A stretch of 7,916 nucleotides of DNA. It comes from Flavobacteriales bacterium UBA5869 (GTDB taxonomy: Bacteria; Bacteroidota; Bacteroidia; Flavobacteriales_D; Crocinitomicaceae). A program made the translations under genes and the position numbers. Under the pieces are notes generated by a model, which saw only the letters and a list, made by a program, of their open reading frames with translations, did no database searches and was not told the origin of the DNA. This document shows positions 1 through 6,199 of the stretch, piece after piece. Position 1 is the stretch's first letter. Each line of letters starts with the position of its first letter. The DNA lies in assembly GCA_002432565.1 (NCBI GenBank), contig DJFP01000092.1, forward strand, positions 2,007 to 9,922. Direction: 5' to 3'.

Positions 1-1452
1 GGAATGGTGGAATTCGGAGTAGTGAATAAGAAATGGGCAGACCGGTTAATGGTTGGTTTAATTGCGAATACGACTTACAAAGAGATTCAGCAGGGAGCAA
101 ATATGACCATTGTTGCCGGAGAAGTTCACCGAACCGAAAACAGTCTCATTCCAACATTGAAATACGAAAAGAACCATTTATTTGTCAAAAACCTGAGTCT
201 TAAAGTTTCAGGACTTTACAGTACAATTGAACAGCAGACCGTTGATACGAGCTCCCGTATTTATGATTGGGAAGGGAATCACACTTACAAATTACTTTCG
301 AATACTTCCGGTGAATTGAACTGGTACAAAACCCTGTATACTTTCAATGATCAGGCAGCACTTGCCGTTGCAACATTGAATTACAAACTTGGAAAACACC
401 ACCAGTTTACACTCAATAACACCTATTCCCGCATGCGAAGAGTTGGAAGTGATCCGCTGAAAGTAGATCCGCTTCCGTTTGAAGACCCGAATATCCTCGA
501 AAAGAATTTTACCGGGATTTCCTACCAGTTGAAATTATTCCGGGACCGATGGACGACCTCTGTTTTCGGGAAGATGTTCAATATGAATTCCATCTTGTAT
601 AAATCAGATGATGATACCGGGGATATTCGAAGAATGGATAACGATTTCCAATTGCCGGGGTACGGAATTGCCAGCAGTTTTTTCGTGCTGAATTATTTAC
701 AGCTGAAAGCTTCTTATGAAAATACTTATCGTTTGCCGGAAGGATATGAAGTGTTCGGAGATGGATTGCTTCAATTGCCCAATGCGGATCTGCAGCCTGA
801 GAAAAGTCAGAATATCAATGCAGGTTTCCTATTCGGAAAGCGTTTCGGAAAACATTTGGTGAATGTGGATTTTAATTATATGTACAGGCTTCCGCAAAAC
901 CTGATCCGCTCAGTGGCTATGGGGATTACTTCGCGCTATGAAAACCTGAGCCGGGCAAAAGTAAACTGCCTGGAAGGGGCAATTAGTTATGGATACAATG
1001 ATTGGTTTAAGATTGAGTTCAATGCGACCTACCAGAATATCCTGAATGCATCATTAAAAGATAACGGTGAACCGGATGAATTGTACATGGACCGCCTGCC
1101 GAATGCTCCTTACCTGTTCGGGAATGCATCATTTACGTTCAATACCCGGCAGTTTGGTAAGTACAAGCAGCGATTTAATTTCAACTGGAACACCGCCTAT
1201 ATTGAAGAATTTTACCTGAAGTGGCCTAGTTTGGGGTCGTTGAGTTCCAAATTCGTTATCCCGCGACAAATTATAAGCAATGTTTCAGTGAGTTTCACAA
1301 GTCATTCCGGCCGGTACAATATTTCCCTTTCGTGCATGAACCTGTTTGATGCTATGTGTTACGATAATTTCAGGGTGCAGAAACCGGGAAGAAGCTTTAA
1401 TGTCAAACTTCGCTACTATTTACAAAAGAAAGCATCGCTTTCGATAAAATAA
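1..1452 (+). CDS. TonB-dependent outer-membrane receptor, C-terminal part (5' end cut by window)
   Basis: This is the beta-barrel portion of a TonB-dependent receptor, an outer-membrane transporter that imports ferric siderophores or similar ligands using energy from TonB-ExbBD. The frame is open from the first base, so the Met at position 4 is not a believable start. The signal peptide, TonB box and plug lie outside the window. The 483 visible residues show alternating aromatic and polar barrel strands. They carry the family hallmark YRLPEGYEVFGDG followed by NADLQPEKSQNIN (about residues 242-271), where barrel strands lead to the typical 'N.DLkPEkS.n...G' turn. The C-terminal segment has NLFDAMCYDNF and QKPGRSFNVKLRYYL. 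The last strand normally ends in an aromatic residue; here a tail of about eight residues follows RYYL, which is slightly unusual. A DUF4374-type lipoprotein 71 bp downstream suggests siderophore uptake (XusA-like), which is inference. Family assignment is secure; the ligand is unknown. Confidence 0.93.
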   Translation, partial: GMVEFGVVNKKWADRLMVGLIANTTYKEIQQGANMTIVAGEVHRTENSLIPTLKYEKNHLFVKNLSLKVSGLYSTIEQQTVDTSSRIYDWEGNHTYKLLSNTSGELNWYKTLYTFNDQAALAVATLNYKLGKHHQFTLNNTYSRMRRVGSDPLKVDPLPFEDPNILEKNFTGISYQLKLFRDRWTTSVFGKMFNMNSILYKSDDDTGDIRRMDNDFQLPGYGIASSFFVLNYLQLKASYENTYRLPEGYEVFGDGLLQLPNADLQPEKSQNINAGFLFGKRFGKHLVNVDFNYMYRLPQNLIRSVAMGITSRYENLSRAKVNCLEGAISYGYNDWFKIEFNATYQNILNASLKDNGEPDELYMDRLPNAPYLFGNASFTFNTRQFGKYKQRFNFNWNTAYIEEFYLKWPSLGSLSSKFVIPRQIISNVSVSFTSHSGRYNISLSCMNLFDAMCYDNFRVQKPGRSFNVKLRYYLQKKASLSIK

Positions 1453-1463
1453 GATGGTAATCC

Positions 1464-1485
1464 TATCCGGTAAGATCGACCGATA
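1464..1485 (+). other. weak hairpin between receptor and lipoprotein genes
   Basis: Positions 1464-1471 can pair with 1479-1485: CGGT with ACCG and TAT with ATA, with one bulged C at 1467 and a loop of about seven bases. It sits in the 71-bp gap between the receptor and the lipoprotein and has no T-run after it, so it is not a convincing terminator. It could lower expression of, or stabilise, the downstream cistron, or simply be chance. No good promoter is seen in the gap: TAATTTTA at 1503-1510 misses the final G of the TAnnTTTG box and has no matching -33 element. Co-transcription of the two genes is therefore the simplest reading. Confidence 0.2.
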
Positions 1486-1523
1486 ACTGATTCACCGAGA
1501 TATAATTTTAAAACAAAAGTTAA

Positions 1524-2759
1524 ATGAAAACAAAAAGTACACTTGTAATTGCTGTGATTGCCCTGTTAGGAATGACTTCAATTACTTCCTGTAAAAAGAA
1601 AAAAACGACAGAAGAAGATGAGACCCTGGTTCCGGCTTCCGGATACGTTTTGGGATTAAAAACTACCAGTGCAGGAGCTGAAGCGGAGTATTTGGTAACG
1701 TCGACAGATTTGATGTCGGGAACAATTTCAGCTTCAGGAAACGGAATCGAACAAATGGGATGGATGTATTATCACCAGATCGGGAATAAATACCTGGCAA
1801 TGGATTACACAAATAACATTTGTACGGGATACGAGATTGCAAACAGTACCTTGTCATCTGCGGGAAGTTTTGTATTTGACCGCTTGGATGTTTTGACGAA
1901 CGATCCGGGAGGAAACGTATTTGCGGTAAGTGCACCATGGGGTGGCGGTTCATACGATTGTAAGTTCCAGACGGTGAATCCGAATTCCATGTCCATTACA
2001 AGTACGCAGAATGTACTTTTGAATGTGATGTACAACGATACGATGGCGCAATTGAATATGTGGCCGACAGGAACATACATCAATAATGGGAAATTATACG
2101 TGTCTTATTATCCGCTGCACGGTGCTTCCTGGGATACTCCTAAAACCGATACGGCCTATGTGAATGTATATACTTACCCGGGATTGAATTACGTGACTAC
2201 GTTTAAGGATTCCCGCACAGGACCGATCGGTTATTACGGAGGTTCTCCTGCAATTATTGAAGATGAGAATGGGAACCACTATACCATTTCCACTTGTTCA
2301 TTAGCCGCAGGATATACACAAGCCACAAAACCTTCCGGAATCCTTCGGATTAATTCAGGTCAGCAGCAATTTGACAACAGCTATTTCTTCAATACCGAAG
2401 CTTTGGGGTATAAAATCCTGACAGGTGCTTATGTGGGCAACGGAAAAATGATTGCGCGGGTAGTTCCTAATTCAGTGGATGCACAATCCGGAGGAAGCTG
2501 GGCAGCATTCGGAATTGATGTTCCGATCCACCAGATTGCAATTTTGGATTTGAACAGCCAAACCCTGCAGATCGTAAATGATGTTCCTGCACATGGCGGA
2601 CAATATTACACCCCATTCTATATGGAGAACGGAAAAGTATTTATTTCTGTGAACACCGGATCGAATGCATATATCTATCGGGTAGATCCTTCAAACGGAA
2701 CAGCACAGCAGGGAGCAGCAATCGATGGGAAATCCATTCAGTGCTTCTTTAAATATTAA
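1524..2759 (+). CDS. DUF4374-type outer-membrane lipoprotein, XusB-like siderophore-binding candidate
   Basis: The 411-residue product begins with a lipoprotein signal peptide: Lys at residues 2 and 4, a hydrophobic stretch from Leu7 to Met17, then a lipobox ending TSC with the lipidated cysteine at residue 23. KKKK and an acidic cluster (EEDE, about residues 30-33) follow. Acidic residues just after the cysteine are typical of Bacteroidota lipoproteins exported to the cell surface, though the match is loose. The mature part has repeated G/N-turn and beta-strand segments expected of a beta-propeller. It also has the DUF4374-like stretch KPSGILRIN (from about residue 269) and the C-terminal pattern YRVDPSNGTAQQGAAIDGKSI. 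In Bacteroides thetaiotaomicron a protein of this type, XusB, binds siderophores and works with the receptor XusA; this is from memory of the literature. Position right behind a TonB receptor supports the same role. The inner-membrane PepSY partner (XusC) is not adjacent. The substrate cannot be read from sequence. Confidence 0.85.
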   Translation: MKTKSTLVIAVIALLGMTSITSCKKKKTTEEDETLVPASGYVLGLKTTSAGAEAEYLVTSTDLMSGTISASGNGIEQMGWMYYHQIGNKYLAMDYTNNICTGYEIANSTLSSAGSFVFDRLDVLTNDPGGNVFAVSAPWGGGSYDCKFQTVNPNSMSITSTQNVLLNVMYNDTMAQLNMWPTGTYINNGKLYVSYYPLHGASWDTPKTDTAYVNVYTYPGLNYVTTFKDSRTGPIGYYGGSPAIIEDENGNHYTISTCSLAAGYTQATKPSGILRINSGQQQFDNSYFFNTEALGYKILTGAYVGNGKMIARVVPNSVDAQSGGSWAAFGIDVPIHQIAILDLNSQTLQIVNDVPAHGGQYYTPFYMENGKVFISVNTGSNAYIYRVDPSNGTAQQGAAIDGKSIQCFFKY

Positions 2760-2790
2760 AAAGAACCCTATAACCCGATTACTTCTGACA

Positions 2791-2831
2791 AAAACCCGTG
2801 GGATGGAAAAATTTTCCGTCTCACGGGTTTT
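2791..2831 (+). terminator. strong palindromic Rho-independent terminator
   Basis: The left arm at 2791-2810 (AAAACCCGTG then GGATGGAAAA) pairs with the right arm at 2812-2831 over 20 positions, with only two G-T wobbles and one central A. In practice the A/T-rich centre forms the loop and CCCGTG/CACGGG forms the core. The stem ends in TTTT, and the matching AAAA at the 5' side makes it usable from either strand. It closes the receptor-lipoprotein transcription unit and insulates it from the next gene, whose own -7 box lies 37 bp further on. Confidence 0.85.
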
Positions 2832-2867
2832 AACTTTTGATCCCCATACACAAAACCAATTCTTTGC

Positions 2868-2875
2868 TAATTTTG
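2868..2875 (+). promoter_or_regulatory. Bacteroidota-type -7 box (TAATTTTG)
   Basis: TAATTTTG matches the TAnnTTTG -7 consensus of Bacteroidota housekeeping sigma factor exactly. It lies after the terminator and 16 bp before the ATG at 2892, predicting a leader of only about ten bases (CCAAACTTAGACAA region) with no Shine-Dalgarno sequence. The nearest upstream TTTG (2836-2839) is about 28 bp away, too far for the usual 19-21 bp spacing, so the -33 element is poor. Confidence 0.55.
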
Positions 2876-2891
2876 CACCAAACTTAGACAA

Positions 2892-3740
2892 ATGAAATTT
2901 CATGTTCTTCTAATAGCCCTGGCTACTGCCATGCCTATTGCTATGGCCCAACCTTCACAAAGGGCCGAGATCTGGAAACCTAACAAAAAAGGCTCTTTTT
3001 ATCTTTATTGGGGATGGAACAGAGATGCTTACACAAAGTCAGATATTACATTTTGGGGGAAAGATTACGAGTTCAAACTGGACAATGTCGTCGCCAAAGA
3101 CCGCCAGTCGTTATACCGTTCCAATCTGTATTTGAATCCTGCAACCATGACCATTCCTCAATACAACTTGCGTTTCGGTTATTTCTTCAAGGATAAGTAC
3201 GAAATATCGATAGGTGCAGACCACATGAAGTACGTCATGAAGAATTCCCAGACAGTGAATATGGATGGTCATATTGAAAATTCAGGAACTCCTTATGACG
3301 GCCAGTACAACAATCAGCCCATGGTAATGGATACTGCATTTCTAATGTTCGAGCACACAGACGGATTGAATTACCTGAATGCCGAGGTCAGAAGATCGGA
3401 TGCCTTGATCAGTGTGAAATATTTCAATTTAAGTGCAAACTACGGTGGAGGTTTCGGTGTATTGGTGCCCAGAACAAATACCACACTGATGGGAAATCGA
3501 CGTCACGATGAATTCCACCTGGCAGGTTATGGGATCGGATTGGCAGGAGCTTTAAAACTGAATTTCTTCAAATATTTCTTTATTCAGGGTGAAGCGAAAT
3601 ATGGTTTCATTCATATGCCGGATATTCGTACCACCTACGATAAGGCTGACAGAGCGAAGCAGCATTTCTTTTTCATGCAGTACAATGTGGTCTTAGGAGC
3701 GCAGTTCCAGTTGACGAACAGAGTTAAAAAGGAGAAGTAA
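2892..3740 (+). CDS. exported protein of unknown function, probable outer-membrane beta-barrel
   Basis: The 282-residue product has a clear signal peptide: Lys2, hydrophobic residues 5-16, and an AMA-Q cleavage site after Ala19. The mature protein consists of alternating aromatic and hydrophilic strands separated by G/N/D turns. Examples are the YWGWNR motif near residues 39-44, NLRFGYFFKDKYEISIGADH in the first half, and late strands such as FFIQGEAKYGF and FFMQYNVVLGAQF. This is the composition of a small outer-membrane beta-barrel of about 8-12 strands. I recognise this style of protein from Bacteroidota genomes but know of no function for it. It has its own predicted promoter behind a terminator and no operon partner downstream, since the next gene converges on it. 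The ATG was chosen because it begins the signal peptide and follows the -7 box. It ends with a basic tail (RVKKEK) rather than a C-terminal aromatic residue. Confidence 0.85.
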   Translation: MKFHVLLIALATAMPIAMAQPSQRAEIWKPNKKGSFYLYWGWNRDAYTKSDITFWGKDYEFKLDNVVAKDRQSLYRSNLYLNPATMTIPQYNLRFGYFFKDKYEISIGADHMKYVMKNSQTVNMDGHIENSGTPYDGQYNNQPMVMDTAFLMFEHTDGLNYLNAEVRRSDALISVKYFNLSANYGGGFGVLVPRTNTTLMGNRRHDEFHLAGYGIGLAGALKLNFFKYFFIQGEAKYGFIHMPDIRTTYDKADRAKQHFFFMQYNVVLGAQFQLTNRVKKEK

Positions 3741-3822
3741 GTCTGGCACCTGGTTTAATTCACCTGGCTTTCTCTGGTTCTTCAGTAAGCTATCTGTTTT
3801 ACTCTTTTAAACCTAAAGGCGC

Positions 3823-4710
3823 TTAGTGGTCAAAACCTTTTGCTTTGAAAAGCAGGATCTTCGGATCTCCGCTTTGGCCTTCATTGGAGATGTACAAATC
3901 CCCGTTCTCCATAATTGCAATTCCTTCTGCTTTATTGAATTTCAGGGGATCCAGCACTTCAAGGTGGATAATTTCACCTTCCGGATTAAATACAAAAAGG
4001 TAATAATCGGATGCGCTCAGAACATAAAGAAGGTTGCTTTCAGGATGAACATAAATGCCGGAAATCTGGAACTTCAAAGCAGGTTCTTCCTCATTCGGTT
4101 TCTTCTTACTAGGTCTCGTCGGTAAGTCGATTTTGTTCCGAACCGCAAATTCCTTGATGGAAGAAACGTCATAAGTATAAAGCGGCTCGGGATTCAGTTT
4201 GTTCTTTTTCAGGTCGAAGGCGTAAATAGTACGCAGGTTCTTAAATTCAGCTCCTTTGGCAATCTTGCTTTTGGAACCGATCAGCAGCCGGTTGTTTTTG
4301 GGATCGAAACAAAAACCCTCATTATCCTTGTTTGGAATTCCGGTAGCAATGGAGTCCAGTGACCATTTTTCGGATTGGTAATTGTGAATCCTGAATAATG
4401 TAGCATCACTTCTCAATACGAACATATCTTTTCCAACAGCCGCAATTCCTTCGTAATCACCAGGACCGGAAAAGTGGATCTTATGCCTGACTGTTTCACT
4501 TTTCAGGTCGTAAATGAAAACAATGCCTTCTTCGTCCTGCACACAAGCCAGGGTTTTGGCATCAATACTGGTTGTTCCGGAAACTTCCCGTAATTCGGCA
4601 GGCAAAATAATGATTTGGTCTTCCTGCTTCAGGTTATAGGGAATTCCTTGCTGACAAAAAGAATCAAAGCTCAGGACAGTAAAAAAGATAAAAAGAAATT
4701 TGGTGCTCAT
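3823..4710 (-). CDS. SdiA-regulated/YjiK-type beta-propeller, exported
   Basis: The 295-residue protein has an N-terminal signal sequence (Lys4, hydrophobic residues 5-15, probable cleavage near Cys19-Gln20). It is followed by a beta-propeller marked by a recurring SG/EG motif once per blade: REVSGTT (41-47), GPGDYEGIA (82-90), DNEGFCFDP (129-137), ISGIYVHPES (215-224) and KAEGIAIMENGDLYISNEG (259-277). This pattern is that of the SdiA-regulated (YjiK-like) family, named after an Enterobacteriaceae gene; the molecular function is unknown, and a link to quorum sensing should not be assumed here. A lysine/glutamate-rich insertion (about 198-208) looks like a surface loop. The preceding minus-strand operon ends 87 bp upstream with no clear terminator between, so read-through is possible. 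The gene also has a possible -7 box of its own next to the ATG. It converges with the barrel gene. The family call is good; its ligand is unknown. Confidence 0.85.
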   Translation of the reverse strand: MSTKFLFIFFTVLSFDSFCQQGIPYNLKQEDQIIILPAELREVSGTTSIDAKTLACVQDEEGIVFIYDLKSETVRHKIHFSGPGDYEGIAAVGKDMFVLRSDATLFRIHNYQSEKWSLDSIATGIPNKDNEGFCFDPKNNRLLIGSKSKIAKGAEFKNLRTIYAFDLKKNKLNPEPLYTYDVSSIKEFAVRNKIDLPTRPSKKKPNEEEPALKFQISGIYVHPESNLLYVLSASDYYLFVFNPEGEIIHLEVLDPLKFNKAEGIAIMENGDLYISNEGQSGDPKILLFKAKGFDH

Positions 4711-4714
4711 AGGA

Positions 4715-4722
4715 TAAATGTA
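4715..4722 (-). promoter_or_regulatory. possible -7 box (TACATTTA) for the beta-propeller gene
   Basis: On the minus strand TACATTTA matches TAnnTTTG except for the last base and lies only 4 bp from the ATG at 4710. If used, the transcript would be leaderless or nearly so. No convincing -33 TTG was found at the right spacing, so this is a weak call. The rest of the 87-bp gap (4711-4797) shows no strong hairpin. Confidence 0.25.
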
Positions 4723-4797
4723 GTAAAGGCGAGGGGAAATGGCTTTTGCTTTAAGAGGAATTAACGATTTTCTTTCGGGCGATAAATTGATGTTTGA

Positions 4798-5163
4798 TTA
4801 CAAAGTCATTTCATGAAACAGCTTTGCATCCCGGATAATTGCCAGCAGCTCCGGTTTTTTCAGCAGACTTTTGCTCATTTCTACATAGCGTGTTTTTTTT
4901 CCTGTTCCCTCAAGTAAAGGGTGTTTGTTAGAAAGTTCAGCACCCTTGCTGAAAGACAATTTTACTCCTTTTTGCGACGGGAATAAAACGCAGATCATTC
5001 CTTTATACCCCGGACCATAACTGAAGGCAAGCATTTTTGCCGGAATGTCCAATTCCTGCTGACTGTTGGGAAGTTCCCGTTCCAATAAAAACTGTGTTTC
5101 CAGGAATAACTCTCTAACGGAATGCGGGTAACCACCTAAAAATATGGCAAGGGAAGAACTCAT
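4798..5163 (-). CDS. small DUF1801 (YdhG-like) domain protein
   Basis: This 121-residue protein has no signal peptide and is predicted to be cytosolic. It shows the DUF1801 pattern: an N-terminal helical part, then MLAFSYGPGYKGMICVLFPS (about residues 43-62) and GVKLSFSKGAEL, then HPLLEGTGKKTRYVEM and a C-terminal helix. The 'LLEG.GK..RYV' segment is characteristic of the family, whose biochemical function is unknown. Its ATG at 5163-5161 shares one base with the TAA stop of the glycosyltransferase (TAATG), so it is probably translated by coupling from the upstream gene. It is the last gene of the three-gene minus-strand operon. Nothing in the sequence ties it directly to glycosylation. Confidence 0.8.
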   Translation of the reverse strand: MSSSLAIFLGGYPHSVRELFLETQFLLERELPNSQQELDIPAKMLAFSYGPGYKGMICVLFPSQKGVKLSFSKGAELSNKHPLLEGTGKKTRYVEMSKSLLKKPELLAIIRDAKLFHEMTL

Positions 5164-6191
5164 TACAAGTCGAATTTTCGTTGGTTCAAATCCTTGAATT
5201 TACTAATTTTTTGAACATAAAGTGCCCAAAGGATACTTCCCCCGTAAAAAGAAATAGGAGCTTTGCGGTCTATTTTTTTCCACTTCCTGCGCTCTTTTAT
5301 AGATGACGGGAGATGATTATAGAAAGACATATGTGCTCTGAAAACCGCCCAAAAATGCGGGAACTGTCCTCTCAGTAAAAAGATGAAAGCAGCAAGCCCG
5401 TCAAAACAAAATCTTCTGAACAATACATACGTCAACCCGGTACGCTGATTCTTGTGGATCATTAAAAGGCTGTTCCTGAAATTTAGGAAAGTCTTTTTGG
5501 GGTTCATATAATTTAAGGTTCCTCCGCCGACATGATAGACTACACTTTGTGGGTTTACTTCAAAATGAAGTCCCATTCGCTGAATCCGCCAACACAGATC
5601 GATTTCTTCCATGTGCGCAAAGAAACGCTCGTCGAGTCCGCCTGCTTCCCAATAGGTTTTAGAACGGATCATCAGACAGGCTCCGGTAGCCCAGAATATC
5701 CGGGCCGGATAATCGTACTGGCCTTCGTCCACTTCCACATGGTCCATAATTCTACCCCGGCAAAAAGGGTAGTGGTATTTATCTAAAAAACCTCCTGAAG
5801 CTCCGGCATGCTCAAAAGTATCCCGGTTCTTAAAAGAATGGACTTTTGGCTGGCAGCCCGCAACCAGCTCGTTTTTCATCGTTTCAACCAATGGCAGGAG
5901 CCAGTTTTCACTCACCTCCACGTCGCTGTTGAGTAAAACGTAATAGTCAGCTGTGATTTGTTTCAGGGCATCGTTGTAACCTTTTGCGAATCCGCCGTTG
6001 GATTCGTTGATCACGATTTCCATCTCCGGAAAATGTTTTCGGGTCCAGGCAACCGAATCGTCACTTGAGGCATTGTCTGCCAGTACCACTCGAAAAGGTT
6101 TCGAATGTGCTACGACCTGTGTTAAAAATTGTTCTAAGAAATGCTTTCCGTTCCAGTTTAGTATGACAACGGCAATATCAGGATTTTGCAC
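5163..6191 (-). CDS. family 2 glycosyltransferase (GT-A fold, rhamnosyltransferase-like)
   Basis: The 342-residue enzyme would transfer a sugar from a nucleotide-sugar donor onto a growing glycan on the cytoplasmic side of the membrane. Visible GT2 landmarks are VVILNWNG (8-15), the nucleotide-binding LADNASSDDS (37-46), SNGGFAKGYN (64-73), the metal-binding LLNSDVE (86-92), FWATGACLMIR (166-176), and the acceptor/catalytic GGLDERFFAHMEEIDLCWR (184-202). YHVGGGTL follows at about 219-226. This order matches Wzz/Rfb-type rhamnosyltransferase-like GT2 enzymes, although donor and acceptor cannot be deduced. A hydrophobic, aromatic-rich stretch (about 253-287) near the C-terminus probably associates with the membrane. 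The start codon is GTG (6191-6189), 8 bp after the GWxTD gene's stop; it places the first beta strand right at the N-terminus, as is usual, and no better ATG was found. The gene is in the middle of the operon and is not in a polysaccharide cluster within this window. Confidence 0.93.
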   Translation of the reverse strand: MQNPDIAVVILNWNGKHFLEQFLTQVVAHSKPFRVVLADNASSDDSVAWTRKHFPEMEIVINESNGGFAKGYNDALKQITADYYVLLNSDVEVSENWLLPLVETMKNELVAGCQPKVHSFKNRDTFEHAGASGGFLDKYHYPFCRGRIMDHVEVDEGQYDYPARIFWATGACLMIRSKTYWEAGGLDERFFAHMEEIDLCWRIQRMGLHFEVNPQSVVYHVGGGTLNYMNPKKTFLNFRNSLLMIHKNQRTGLTYVLFRRFCFDGLAAFIFLLRGQFPHFWAVFRAHMSFYNHLPSSIKERRKWKKIDRKAPISFYGGSILWALYVQKISKFKDLNQRKFDL

Positions 6192-6199
6192 AAATAGAT

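Noticed and set aside
1663..2279. Minus-strand open frames opposite the lipoprotein gene
   Set aside because: They overlap a well-supported lipoprotein gene, overlap each other in different frames and have no recognisable protein features.
3747..3767. Direct repeat CACCTGG twice, 14 bp apart, just after the barrel gene
   Set aside because: It is direct rather than inverted, so it cannot form a terminator stem. Two 7-bp copies are too little to call an operator or recombination site.
3741..3822. Possible bidirectional terminator between the convergent genes
   Set aside because: The only inverted pairing near the end (CTAA/TTAG around 3813-3825) is about four base pairs with no T-run; no supportable terminator is visible.
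4651..4659. Possible lipobox (DSFC at residues 16-19) in the beta-propeller protein
   Set aside because: Phe directly before the cysteine and Asp at the -3 position do not fit a lipobox; ordinary signal peptidase cleavage is more likely.
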